This document shows positions 14,631-23,507 of a stretch of 64,000 bases of DNA, in pieces. Where the stretch lies: contig NZ_NTGE01000109.1 of assembly GCF_002291145.1 (NCBI RefSeq), positions 54,728-118,727 of the forward strand, written 5' to 3'. Both the position numbers and the translations under genes were made by a program. How positions within the stretch are numbered: the stretch's first letter is position 1; each line of letters starts with the position of its first letter. The DNA comes from Streptomyces sp. SA15 (GTDB lineage: Bacteria; Actinomycetota; Actinomycetes; Streptomycetales; Streptomycetaceae). A model generated the notes under the pieces. It saw only the letters and a list, made by a program, of their open reading frames with translations, had not been told where the DNA came from and ran no database searches.

Positions 14631-16195
14631 GTGCGCTCCCTGAGTTGGCGGCGCAGGATCTTGCCGGAGGCGGCCCTGGGTACGCCGTCGATGAAGGTGA
14701 CCTGGCGGACGCGTTTGTAGGGGGCGACGCGTTCGGCGACGTACATCATGACCTCTCCTTCGGAGAGGTCGGTGGCGGTGGGCTGGCGGACGACGTGGGC
14801 GTGGGGGACTTCGTTGCCGTCGTCGTTGTAGACGCCGATGACGGCGGCGTCGGCGATGCCGGGGTGGGTGAGGAGCAGGGCTTCGAGTTCGGCGGGGGCG
14901 ACCTGGAAGCCCTTGTACTTGATGAGTTCCTTGACGCGGTCGACGACGAACAGCCAGCCGCCCTCGTCCACATGGCCGACGTCTCCGGTGTGCAGCCAGC
15001 CGTCCGTGTCGATCATCGCGGCGGTGGCGTCGGGGCGGCCGAGGTAGCCCTTCATGACCTGGGGGCCGCGGATGAGGATCTCGCCGGACTCTCCGGCGCC
15101 GAGGTCCTTGTCGGGGTCGTCGAGGGAGACGATGCGCATCTCGGTGCCGGCGATGAGCTTGCCGACGGTTCCGGGGGGTGCGTCACGCATGGCGTCCACG
15201 GGGACGACGTGGGTGCCGGGGGACAGTTCCGTCATGCCGTAGGCCTGGCCGACGGGGGGCAGGCCGAGCCGCTGGGAGCAGGCGGCGGCGAGCCTCGCGT
15301 CGAGGGGTGCGGCGGCGCTGATGATGTACTTCAGGGACGACAGGTCGTACTGCGCGACCAGGGGGTGCTTGGCGAGGGCCAGGACGATCGGCGGGGCCAC
15401 GTACAGGCCGGTGATGCGGTGGTTCTGGATGGCCGCGAGGAACGTTTCGAGGTCGAAGCGGGGCAGGACGACGACGGTGGCGCCCAGCCTGAGGGGTGCG
15501 TTCATGAGGGCCGTCAGTCCGTAGATGTGGAAGAACGGCAGGACGGCGAGGATGCGGTCGCCGGGGCCGGCCGACATGACGGGTTCGAGCTGGGCGAGGT
15601 TGGTGGCGATCTGCCGGTGGGTGAGCATCACGCCCTTGGGGATGCCGGTGGTGCCGGAGGAGTACGGCAGGGCGGCCACGTCTTCCACGGGGTCGATGGG
15701 GACGTGTGGTTCGGGCGCGGCGGAGGCCAGCATGTCGATGAGGGAGCGGTGTCCGGGGGCGCTGTCGCAGACGAAGATCTCCTTGACCCCGCCGGCGAGT
15801 TCGGCGGCCCTGCGTGCCGTTTCCAGCAGGGGCGAGACGGTGACGATCCAGCGGGCGGCGGAGTCGGTGAGCTGCTTGGCGAACTCCTCCGGGGTGGCCA
15901 GGGGGTGCACGGTCGTGACGGAGGCGCCCGCGCGCGTGGCGGCGTAGAACGCGGTCGGGAAGGCGATGGTGTTGGGGCTGTGCAGGGCGAGGACGTCGCC
16001 CTTGCGGATGCCCGCCTCGGCGAGGGCGGCGGCGATCCGCCGGTGGAAGCTGTCGAGTTGGTCGTACGTGAGGGTGGTGCCGTCGGTGCCGTCGATCAGG
16101 GCGGGCGCGTCACCGAACTCGGCGGCCCGGCCGAGCACCGCTTCGTGGATGGGGAGTTCGACGGTCTGGACGTCTGCGTACTCGCTGCGGAACAT
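14627..16195 (-). CDS. acyl-CoA ligase (4-coumarate:CoA ligase-like)
   Basis: A 522-residue ANL-superfamily adenylating enzyme that activates a carboxylic acid with ATP and joins it to CoA. AMP-binding P-loop YSSGTTGIPKGVMLTH (about 178-193), QAYGMTELSP, the hinge/ATP motif DTDGWLHTGD and GGWLFVVDRVKELIKYKG, and catalytic lysine in PRAASGKILRRQL near the C-terminus are all present. The ATG at 16195 has AGGAGG seven bases upstream. As the only acid-activating gene of the operon it should supply the CoA thioester that the dehydrogenase and carboxylase use. Similarity to 4-coumarate ligases does not fix an aromatic substrate. Confidence 0.93.
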   Translation of the reverse strand: MFRSEYADVQTVELPIHEAVLGRAAEFGDAPALIDGTDGTTLTYDQLDSFHRRIAAALAEAGIRKGDVLALHSPNTIAFPTAFYAATRAGASVTTVHPLATPEEFAKQLTDSAARWIVTVSPLLETARRAAELAGGVKEIFVCDSAPGHRSLIDMLASAAPEPHVPIDPVEDVAALPYSSGTTGIPKGVMLTHRQIATNLAQLEPVMSAGPGDRILAVLPFFHIYGLTALMNAPLRLGATVVVLPRFDLETFLAAIQNHRITGLYVAPPIVLALAKHPLVAQYDLSSLKYIISAAAPLDARLAAACSQRLGLPPVGQAYGMTELSPGTHVVPVDAMRDAPPGTVGKLIAGTEMRIVSLDDPDKDLGAGESGEILIRGPQVMKGYLGRPDATAAMIDTDGWLHTGDVGHVDEGGWLFVVDRVKELIKYKGFQVAPAELEALLLTHPGIADAAVIGVYNDDGNEVPHAHVVRQPTATDLSEGEVMMYVAERVAPYKRVRQVTFIDGVPRAASGKILRRQLRERT

Positions 16196-16242
16196 GGTTC
16201 CTCCTCGCGCGACACGATGCCGATCGGTAGCCGTGGTAGCCG

Positions 16243-17373
16243 TCAGTACGACTTCGGCAGGCCGAGAGTCTGGTGGGAGACGTAGTTGAGAATCATCTCC
16301 CGGCTCACCGGAGCAATACGAGCCACCCGCGCGGCCGTTATCAGCGAACCGAGCCCGAACTCGCGCGTGAGGCCGTTCCCGCCGAGGGTGTGCACGGCCT
16401 GGTCGACAGCCTTCACGCAGGCCTCGCCGGCGGCGTACTTGGCCATGTTGGCGGCCTCCCCGGCTCCGACGTCGTCGCCCAAGTCGTACAGGTGGGCCGC
16501 CTTCTGCATCATCAGGCGGGCGAGTTCGAGGTCGATGTGCGCCTGGGCGAGGGGGTGGGCGATGGCCTGGTGGGCGCCGATGGGGGTGTTCCAGACGGTG
16601 CGGTCGCGGGCGTATTCGACGGCTCGGGAGAGCGCGTAGCGGCCCATGCCGATCGCGAAGGCGGCCGTCATGATGCGTTCGGGGTTGAGGCCGGCGAAGA
16701 GTTGCAGGAGGCCTGCGTCTTCGTCTCCGACGAGTGCGTCGGCGGGGAGTCGTACGTCGTCGAGGGTCAGCTCGAACTGCTTTTCCGCGGCGTGGAGTTC
16801 CATGTCGATCTGGTGTCGCGTGAAACCTTCGGTGTCGCGCGGGACGATGAACAGGCAGGGCTTGAGGCGGCCGGTTCGGGCGTCTTCGGTGCGGCCGACG
16901 ATCAGGGTCGCGTCCGCTATGTCGACGCCGGAGATGAAGACTTTGCGGCCGGTGAGCAGCCAGTCGGCTCCGTCGCGGCGGGCCGTGGTCGTGAGGCGGT
17001 GGCTGTTGGAGCCGGCGTCCGGTTCGGTGATGCCGAAGGCCATCGTGCGAGTGCCGTCCGCCAGGGCGGGGAGCCACTGCTGCTTCTGGGCGTCCGTGCC
17101 GAAGCGGGCGATCACTGTGCCGCAGATGGCGGGGGACACGATCATCATCAGTAGGGGGCAGCCTGCGGCGCCGAGTTCTTCGAGGACGATGGAGAGTTCT
17201 GCTGTACCGCCACCGCCGCCGTATTCCTCCGGGAGATTGACGCCGAGATAGCCGAGTTTGGCTGCTTCGGACCAGAGTGCCTCTCGGTCGAAGTTGCGGC
17301 CGTGACGCTTTCCGAGGGCGGATACTGCGGCTCGTAGGGCCTTGTGTTCTTCGGATTCGAGAGTGGGGGGCAT
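16243..17373 (-). CDS. acyl-CoA dehydrogenase
   Basis: A 376-residue flavoprotein introducing the 2,3 double bond in an acyl-CoA. N-terminal helical domain to about 110, FAD/substrate loop MAFGITEPDAGSNSHRL (about 110-126), WLLTGRKVFISGVDIAD, then the helical C-terminal domain with AKYAAGEACVKAVDQAVHTL and GGNGLTREFGLGSLITAARV, which carries the Glu at the end-of-helix position used as base in this family. In Atu/Liu-type operons the matching enzyme is citronellyl-CoA or isovaleryl-CoA dehydrogenase. It is separated from the upstream carboxylase alpha gene by 82 bp, the largest gap in the operon. Confidence 0.94.
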   Translation of the reverse strand: MPPTLESEEHKALRAAVSALGKRHGRNFDREALWSEAAKLGYLGVNLPEEYGGGGGTAELSIVLEELGAAGCPLLMMIVSPAICGTVIARFGTDAQKQQWLPALADGTRTMAFGITEPDAGSNSHRLTTTARRDGADWLLTGRKVFISGVDIADATLIVGRTEDARTGRLKPCLFIVPRDTEGFTRHQIDMELHAAEKQFELTLDDVRLPADALVGDEDAGLLQLFAGLNPERIMTAAFAIGMGRYALSRAVEYARDRTVWNTPIGAHQAIAHPLAQAHIDLELARLMMQKAAHLYDLGDDVGAGEAANMAKYAAGEACVKAVDQAVHTLGGNGLTREFGLGSLITAARVARIAPVSREMILNYVSHQTLGLPKSY

Positions 17374-17455
17374 GAGGGCTCCTTCCGGCTGCGGAATCGT
17401 TGTGGCTGGTCGCGCCCACGCGGCGGAGCCGCATATTCAATGCAGCCCCGCGCCC

Positions 17456-19297
17456 CTAAGAGGTCGGCTGTACCACCGCCAGCAGCAAGCCTGGCTCCAC
17501 CTGTTGGCCAGGTACGGCGTGGAGGGCGCTCAGCGTTCCTGTGAGGGGCGCTGTGATCTTGTGTTCCATCTTCATCGCCTCCAGCCATAGGAGGGGTTCT
17601 CCGGCCTGCACAGCGGCTCCTACGGCCACTCCCTCGGCGATCCGTACGACCGTGCCGGGCATGGGTGCCACCAAGGAGCCCGGCGCCAGTTGTGCTGTCG
17701 GGTCGGGGAAGCGCGGCAGCGCGGTGAGAGTGGAGGTGTTGACGTGGACCTGGTCGCCGTAGCGCGCTACCTCGAACTTCCGCCGTACTCCGTCCACTTC
17801 GAGGACGACGAGACGCGCGTCGGCGTGCACGACTCGCACCCCGTCCGCCTCCAGGCCCGCCCGCGTGTGCCGGTAGCGGACCTCGTATTCCTCGCCCGCC
17901 ATGGCGTAGCGCTTGACCTGCGGCTGGGAGGGGACGTTGCGCCAGCCGCCGAAGCGGGAGCGGCCGTGGGCGTCGGCGAGGGCGGCGGCCAGGGGGGCGT
18001 ACGGGTCGGGGGCGGCTGCGGTGAGTTCGGGCAGGTGGCGGTCGTAGAAGCCGGTGTCCATGCGGGCGGTGGTGAACTCTTTGTGCCGCAGGGAGCGGGT
18101 GAGCAGGTCGCGGTTGGTGGTGGGGCCGTGGATCGCCGCTCGTTCCAGGGCGTCGGCGAGTTTGCGGATGGCCTCCGCGCGCGTGGGGCCGTGGGCGACC
18201 AGCTTGGCGAGCATGGGGTCGTAGTGGATGCCGATGGAGTCGCCGTCCTCGTAGCCGGTGTCCAGGCGGACGTCTTCCTGGACGGTCAGGCGGTGCAGGG
18301 TTCCGGTCTGCGGGGACCAGTCGCTCGCCGGGTCCTCGCCGTAGAGGCGGGCCTCTACGGCGTGGCCACGCGCGCGTGGGGGGTCGTTTTCGAGGGGGTG
18401 GCCTTCGGCGATGCGGATCTGGAGGGCCACCAGGTCGAGGTCGAAGACGGCTTCCGTGACGGGGTGTTCGACCTGGAGGCGGGTGTTCATCTCCAGGAAG
18501 TGGGCGCGTCCGTCGGCCACCAGGAACTCCACGGTGCCCGCGCCGACGTAGTCGACGGCGCGGGCGGCTCGTACGGCCAGCTCGTGGAGTGTGTGGGTGA
18601 GTTCGGGATGCAGACCCGGCGCCGGGGCCTCCTCGATGACCTTCTGGTGGCGTCGTTGGAGGGAGCAGTCGCGGGTGCCGAGTGCCCAGACCGTGCCGTG
18701 CGTGTCGGCGAGGATCTGTACCTCGACGTGGCGGCCGTCCTCGATGTAGGGCTCGACGAAGACCTCGCCGTTCCCGAAGGCGCTCGCCGCCTCGGCGCGC
18801 GCTCCCTCGAGGGCGCCGTCCAGCTCGTGGAGCCGGCGTACGATCCGCATTCCGCGCCCGCCACCGCCCGCCGCCGCCTTCACCAGCACCGGCAGGTCGG
18901 CCTCGGTGACCTGCCGCAGGGGTTCCAGGCCCATCAGCTGCTTGGCGCGCGTCTTGGACGCCATCGCCTCGATCGCCTCCGGGGGCGGGCCGATCCACAC
19001 CAGGCCGGCGTCGAGGACGGCGCGGGCGAAGTCGGCGTTCTCGGAGAGGAAGCCGTAGCCGGGGTGCACGGCGTCGGCTCCGGCGGCGACGGCCGCCTTC
19101 ACGATCAGGTCGCCGCGCAGGTACGTCTCGGCGGGCGCCGAGCCCGGCAGCCGTACCGTCGCGTCGGCCACGCGCGCGTGGAGGGCGTTTTCGTCGGCGT
19201 CCGAGTGCACGGCGACCGTCCGGATTCCCAACTCACGGCAGGTGCGGAAGACACGGCAGGCGATCTCGCCTCGATTGGCGACCAGCAGGGTGGACAT
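17456..19297 (-). CDS. acyl-CoA carboxylase alpha subunit (biotin carboxylase + BCCP)
   Basis: A 613-residue fusion of biotin carboxylase and biotin carrier domain that carboxylates biotin with bicarbonate and ATP. N-terminal LVANRGEIACRVFRT, ATP-grasp glycine loop KAAAGGGGRGMRIV, catalytic-domain EMNTRLQVEHPVTE and the C-terminal biotinylation site EAMKMEH are intact. Between KQLM and GLEPLRQVTEADLP the usual A-G-V-P-type segment of about eight residues is missing, a small deletion in the loop before the ATP-grasp domain. The alternative GTG at 19312 overlaps the beta-subunit stop (GTGA); ATG at 19297 gives the standard N-terminus. It pairs with the next gene as a methylcrotonyl- or geranyl-CoA-type carboxylase. 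Confidence 0.93.
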   Translation of the reverse strand: MSTLLVANRGEIACRVFRTCRELGIRTVAVHSDADENALHARVADATVRLPGSAPAETYLRGDLIVKAAVAAGADAVHPGYGFLSENADFARAVLDAGLVWIGPPPEAIEAMASKTRAKQLMGLEPLRQVTEADLPVLVKAAAGGGGRGMRIVRRLHELDGALEGARAEAASAFGNGEVFVEPYIEDGRHVEVQILADTHGTVWALGTRDCSLQRRHQKVIEEAPAPGLHPELTHTLHELAVRAARAVDYVGAGTVEFLVADGRAHFLEMNTRLQVEHPVTEAVFDLDLVALQIRIAEGHPLENDPPRARGHAVEARLYGEDPASDWSPQTGTLHRLTVQEDVRLDTGYEDGDSIGIHYDPMLAKLVAHGPTRAEAIRKLADALERAAIHGPTTNRDLLTRSLRHKEFTTARMDTGFYDRHLPELTAAAPDPYAPLAAALADAHGRSRFGGWRNVPSQPQVKRYAMAGEEYEVRYRHTRAGLEADGVRVVHADARLVVLEVDGVRRKFEVARYGDQVHVNTSTLTALPRFPDPTAQLAPGSLVAPMPGTVVRIAEGVAVGAAVQAGEPLLWLEAMKMEHKITAPLTGTLSALHAVPGQQVEPGLLLAVVQPTS

Positions 19298-19308
19298 CAC
19301 GTGATCCC

Positions 19309-20907
19309 TCACATCCGGAAGACGCCGAAGCCGCCGCGCGCGCCCTCATAGGGCGCCGTATGGATCGCGGACAGGCACAGGCCGAGGACGGTGCGGGTGT
19401 CGCGCGGGTCGATGACGCCGTCGTCGTACAGCCGCCCGGACAGGAACATCGGCAGCGACTCGGACTCGATCTGCTGCTCCACCATGGCGCGCAGGGCGGC
19501 GTCCGCGTCCTCGTCGTACGGCCGGCCCTTCGCCGCCGCCGACTGCCGGGCGACGATCGAGAGGACGCCCGCGAGCTGCTGGGGGCCCATGACGGCCGAC
19601 TTGGCGCTGGGCCAGGCGAAGAGGAAGCGGGGGTCGTAGGCACGCCCGCACATGCCGTAGTGGCCGGCGCCGTAGGACGCGCCCATGAGGACGGACAGGT
19701 GCGGGACCTTCGAGTTGCTCACCGCGTTGATCATCATGGCGCCGTGCTTGATGATGCCGCCCTGTTCGTACTCCTTGCCGACCATGTAGCCGGTGGTGTT
19801 GTGCAGGAAGAGCAGCGGGATGTCGCGCTGGTTGGCGAGCTGGATGAACTGGGCGGCCTTCTGGGACTCCTCGCTGAAGAGGACCCCTTGGGCGTTGGCC
19901 AGCAGGCCCAGGGGATAGCCGTGGAGGGTGGCCCACCCGGTCGTCAGGCTTGTCCCGTACAGCGGCTTGAACTCGTCGAAGTCGGAGGCGTCGACGATGC
20001 GGGCGATGACCTCGCGCGGGTCGAAGGGGGTGCGCAGATCCCCGGGGACGATGCCGAGGAGCTCGTCCTCGTCGTACTTGGGCGGGGCGGCCGGCCCCGG
20101 ATCGTCGTACGCCTTGCGGTGGTTGAGGCGGGCCACCACGCGCCGGGCCTGCCGTAGCGCGTCCTGCTCGTCCACGGCGAAGTGGTCGGCGAGGCCCGAC
20201 ACGCGCGCGTGCATCTCGGCGCCGCCCAGGGACTCGTCGTCGCTCTCCTCGCCGGTGGCCATCTTCACCAGCGGGGGTCCGCCGAGGAACACCTTCGCGC
20301 GCTCCTTGACCATGATCACGTGGTCGGACATGCCGGGGATGTAGGCGCCTCCGGCCGTGGAGTTCCCGAAGACGACCGCGACCGTGGGAATGCCCGCCGC
20401 CGACAGTCTGGTCAGGTCGCGGAAGATGGCGCCCCCGGGGATGAAGATCTCCTTCTGGGACGGCAGGTCCGCGCCGCCGGACTCGACGAGGCTGATGCAG
20501 GGGAGGCGGTTGGCGAGCGCGATGTCGTTCGCGCGCAACGCCTTCTTCAGGCTCCACGGGTTGCTGGCGCCGCCGCGCACGGTCGGGTCGTTGGCGGTGA
20601 TCAGGCACTCGACGCCCTCGACGACTCCGATGCCGGTGACGAGGGAGGCGCCGACGGTGTGGTCGCTGCCCCAGGCGGCGAGCGGTGACAGTTCCAGGAA
20701 CGGCGTGTCGGGGTCGAGGAGCAGCTCGATGCGTTCGCGGGCGAGGAGTTTGCCGCGCCCCCGGTGCCGTTCTACGTACTTGTCGCCGCCACCCGCGAGG
20801 GCCTTGGCGTGCTCGGCCGACAACTGGTCCAGCTTGGCGAGCATGGTCTCGCGGTTCGCCCGGTAGTCGGGGCCGCCCGTGTCCAGGGTGGAGGTGATGA
20901 CCGTCAA
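19309..20907 (-). CDS. acyl-CoA carboxylase beta subunit (carboxyltransferase)
   Basis: A 532-residue carboxyltransferase that moves CO2 from biotin to the acyl-CoA. It has the size and landmarks of methylcrotonyl/geranyl-CoA carboxylase beta chains: RGRGKLLARERIELLLDPDT, ITANDPTVRGGASNPWSLKK, FGNSTAGGAYIPGMSDHVIM, LFLHNTTGYMVGKEYEQGG, SYGAGHYGMCGRAYDP and FAWPSAKSAVMGPQQLAGVL. GYMVGKEYE followed by GGIIKHGA is typical of the 3-methylcrotonyl group rather than propionyl. The start is a TTG at 20907 embedded in TTGA with the stop of the AtuA-like gene and preceded by GGAGG. Without geranyl-specific markers the substrate stays open between methylcrotonyl-, geranyl- and related acyl-CoAs. Confidence 0.94.
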   Translation of the reverse strand: MTVITSTLDTGGPDYRANRETMLAKLDQLSAEHAKALAGGGDKYVERHRGRGKLLARERIELLLDPDTPFLELSPLAAWGSDHTVGASLVTGIGVVEGVECLITANDPTVRGGASNPWSLKKALRANDIALANRLPCISLVESGGADLPSQKEIFIPGGAIFRDLTRLSAAGIPTVAVVFGNSTAGGAYIPGMSDHVIMVKERAKVFLGGPPLVKMATGEESDDESLGGAEMHARVSGLADHFAVDEQDALRQARRVVARLNHRKAYDDPGPAAPPKYDEDELLGIVPGDLRTPFDPREVIARIVDASDFDEFKPLYGTSLTTGWATLHGYPLGLLANAQGVLFSEESQKAAQFIQLANQRDIPLLFLHNTTGYMVGKEYEQGGIIKHGAMMINAVSNSKVPHLSVLMGASYGAGHYGMCGRAYDPRFLFAWPSAKSAVMGPQQLAGVLSIVARQSAAAKGRPYDEDADAALRAMVEQQIESESLPMFLSGRLYDDGVIDPRDTRTVLGLCLSAIHTAPYEGARGGFGVFRM

Positions 20908-22589
20908 AGGAGGGCCTCCGGGATGTCCAGGTGGCGGGAGCGCAGCCATTCGCCCAGCGCCTTGGCCTGCGGGTCGAAGCGGTGCTGGGCGGCGACGCCT
21001 TCGCCGAGGATGCCCTCGACGACGAAGTTGAGGGCGCGGAGGTTGGGGAGGGTGTGCCGGGTGACCTTCAACTGGCCGCTCTCGGGGATCAGTTGCCGGA
21101 AGCGGTCGACGGTCAGCTCGTGGGCGAGCCACCGCCAGGCTTCTTCCGTGCGGGCCCAGACGCCGACGTTGGCGTTTCCGCCCTTGTCTCCGCTGCGGGC
21201 GCCGGCGACGAGGCCGAGGGGGGCGCGTTTCCAGGGCCCGTTCGGCAGCGGCTCCGGCAAGGGCGGCTCCCGTAGGGCGTCGAGTACGGCGGTCTCGTGG
21301 GCCGGCGCCACAGGGACCCTGCGCCCGTCATTGAGGACCGCCACATGGTCGACGGCACCATGGGGGACGTACACATCCTCGAAGACCCCATAGGGCGCGC
21401 CCTTTCCAGGTGGCGCGAGCACATGAAAGCCGGGGTAGCTGGCCAGCGCCAGCTCGACGGCGGCCCCGCTGAGCGCCCGTCCGACGACCTGCTGCTCCGG
21501 GTCCCGGATGACGAGCCGGAGCAGGGCGCTCGCGGTCTCCTCGGTCGGGGCGTCGGGCCGGTCCGTGCGGACCAGATCCCAACGCACTTCCGTGGGCGGC
21601 GACTTGGCCATCGCGTCTGCCATCTGCTGTCGCACCAGCCCGGCCTTGGCCTCGATGTCGAGGCCGGTGAGAACGAAGGTGACCTCGTTGCGGAAGCCGC
21701 CGAGCCGGTTGAGGCCGACCTTGAGGGTGGGGGGCGGGGGCTCGCCGCGTACGCCGTCGATGCGGACGCGATCGGGCCCTTCCTGGGTGAGCCGTACGGT
21801 GTCGAGGCGGGTGGTGACGTCGGGTCCCGCGTACCGGGCGCCGCCCGTCTCGTAGAGCAGCTGGGCCGTGACCGTGCCGACGTCGACGAGGCCGCCGGTG
21901 CCGGGGTGCTTGGTGATGACGGCGGTGCCGTCCTCGTCGATCTCGGCGAGCGGGAAGCCGGGGTGGTGCAGCCGTCGTACGTCATGGTCGGTGAAGAACG
22001 CGTAGTTGCCACCGGTGGCCTGCGTCCCGCACTCCAGGACGTGCCCGGCGACGACCGCGCCCGCGAGCCGGTCGTAGTCGTCCGGCCGCCAGCCGAAGTG
22101 GGCGGCGGCGGGCCCGGTGACGAGCGCCGCGTCCGTCACCCTCCCCGTGACGACGACGTCCGCGCCCTCCCGCAGACAGGCCGCGATGCCGAAGCCGCCG
22201 AGGTAGGCATGGGCGGCGAGGCTGCGGGGGTGGGCGGCGGTGAGGTCGTCGCCCTCGACGTGGGCGACGCGTACGGGGAGGCCGAGGCGGGCGGCCAACT
22301 CCCTTACGGCCATGGCGAGTCCGGCGGGATTGAGCCCACCGGCGTTCGCCACCACCTTCACGCCCCGCTCGTGTGCCAGCCCCAGGCACTCCTCCAGTTG
22401 CCGCAGGAAGGTACGGGCGTATCCGGCGCCGGGGTCCTTCAGCCGCTCCCGGCCCAGGATGAGCATGGTCAGCTCGGCGAGGTAGTCGCCGGTGAGGACG
22501 TCGAGGTCGCCGCCGGTGAGCATCTCGCGCATGGCGTCGAAGCGGTCGCCGTAGAAGCCGGAGGCGTTGCCGATGCGGAGAGCCCTCAA
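20904..22589 (-). CDS. AtuA-like acyclic terpene utilisation family protein (DUF1446)
   Basis: A 561-residue protein of the AtuA family, found in acyclic terpene and related acid degradation clusters, with unknown molecular function. N-terminal signature RIGNASGFYGDRFDAMREML, then GGDLDVLTGDYLAELTMLIL, VKVVANAGGLNPAGLA, and VVVTGRVTDAALVTGPAAAHFGW split over a conserved loop. The C-terminal ~110 residues (LGLVAGARSGDKGGNANVGV) are the AtuA-specific tail. The start is TTG at 22589, overlapping the previous stop as TTGA. Its presence beside the carboxylase pair is what points to an Atu/Liu-like route. Confidence 0.9.
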   Translation of the reverse strand: MRALRIGNASGFYGDRFDAMREMLTGGDLDVLTGDYLAELTMLILGRERLKDPGAGYARTFLRQLEECLGLAHERGVKVVANAGGLNPAGLAMAVRELAARLGLPVRVAHVEGDDLTAAHPRSLAAHAYLGGFGIAACLREGADVVVTGRVTDAALVTGPAAAHFGWRPDDYDRLAGAVVAGHVLECGTQATGGNYAFFTDHDVRRLHHPGFPLAEIDEDGTAVITKHPGTGGLVDVGTVTAQLLYETGGARYAGPDVTTRLDTVRLTQEGPDRVRIDGVRGEPPPPTLKVGLNRLGGFRNEVTFVLTGLDIEAKAGLVRQQMADAMAKSPPTEVRWDLVRTDRPDAPTEETASALLRLVIRDPEQQVVGRALSGAAVELALASYPGFHVLAPPGKGAPYGVFEDVYVPHGAVDHVAVLNDGRRVPVAPAHETAVLDALREPPLPEPLPNGPWKRAPLGLVAGARSGDKGGNANVGVWARTEEAWRWLAHELTVDRFRQLIPESGQLKVTRHTLPNLRALNFVVEGILGEGVAAQHRFDPQAKALGEWLRSRHLDIPEALL

Positions 22590-23380
22590 CCCGCGTCCTC
22601 TTTCTGTGGGCGCCCGGCACCCGGGGGTCCCGCGAACGCCTGCGCGATGTCCAGCCAGCGGTCGGCGTCGGGGCCGTCGGCGCGTACGGCGAGGTCGGCG
22701 CGGTGGGCGCGCCGGGTGACCAGGAGGCAGAAGTCGAGGGCGGGGCCGGTGACGCGCTGGGGGGCGGCTTCGGGGCCGTATACCCACAGGTCGCCGCTCG
22801 GGGCGACGAGTTCGACGCGGAATTCCTCGGCGGGCGGGGTCAGTCCCCGTACCCCGAAGGCGTAGTTCCGTGCCCGCACACCGATCCGCGCCACATGCCG
22901 GAGCCGGTCGGTGGGTGGGCGCACCACACCCAGTGTGTCCGCCACGTCCTGGCCGTGGGCCCAGGTCTCCATGAGACGGGCGGTGGCCATGGATGCGGCC
23001 GACATGGGTGGGCCGTACCAGGGGAAGCGGGCGCCGGGTGGGGCGGCGCGCAGTGCCGTGTCGAGTGCGGTGCGTCCCTCGCGCCACCGGGGCAGCAGTT
23101 CGGCGGGCGGGAGCCGGGCGCCCTCCTCGGCGCCCTCGTCGACGAAGGAGTCGGGGGCGGCGAGGGCCTTCTCGGCCAGGGCGCGGAATCCGTCCTGGTC
23201 GGTGACCGCGAGCAGGGACGCGCGGTCGGTCCAGGCCAGGTGGGCGATCTGGTGGGCGATGGTCCAGCCGGGGGCGGGGGTCGGGAGCGTCCACTGCTCC
23301 GGCCCCAACTCGGCGACGAGCCGGTCGAGTTCGTCGCTTTCGGCACGCAGGTCGTCGAACACGGGCGTCGGGTCGGCCAT
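22586..23380 (-). CDS. TIGR03084-type DinB/maleylpyruvate-isomerase-fold protein
   Basis: A 264-residue member of the DinB-like four-helix metal-binding fold. Candidate metal ligands are the histidines of GWTIAHQIAHLAWTDRA (about 39-55) and METWAHGQDVADTLG (about 137-151). Members of this subgroup (TIGR03084, assigned from memory) occur at the head of acyl-CoA catabolic operons in actinomycetes; mycothiol- or thiol-dependent isomerases share the fold. The reaction is unknown. It is the first gene of the operon and its start lies 32 bp downstream of a palindromic operator. A TTGA overlap couples it to the AtuA-like gene. Confidence 0.85.
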   Translation of the reverse strand: MADPTPVFDDLRAESDELDRLVAELGPEQWTLPTPAPGWTIAHQIAHLAWTDRASLLAVTDQDGFRALAEKALAAPDSFVDEGAEEGARLPPAELLPRWREGRTALDTALRAAPPGARFPWYGPPMSAASMATARLMETWAHGQDVADTLGVVRPPTDRLRHVARIGVRARNYAFGVRGLTPPAEEFRVELVAPSGDLWVYGPEAAPQRVTGPALDFCLLVTRRAHRADLAVRADGPDADRWLDIAQAFAGPPGAGRPQKEDAG

Positions 23381-23411
23381 GGGGCGAGCATGGCAGCGGG
23401 GTCAGAAACAA

Positions 23412-23425
23412 GCAAGCGTGCTTGC
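23412..23425. promoter_or_regulatory. palindromic operator GCAAGC-GT-GCTTGC of the acyl-CoA operon
   Basis: A perfect 14-bp palindrome in the only A+T-rich stretch between the operon head and the divergent methyltransferase gene, 32-45 bp upstream of the first start codon. Spacing and symmetry suit a TetR dimer; the TetR gene ending the operon is the obvious candidate ligand. It could also affect the divergent gene at 23508. Confidence 0.7.
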
Positions 23426-23507
23426 ATTGATTTACGGCCGCAGATCCCCGCGCCCCCACCGGAAAAATGGCGCGCACCGCGACCGGCCCCCGCAGTACGG
23501 TCGCCCG

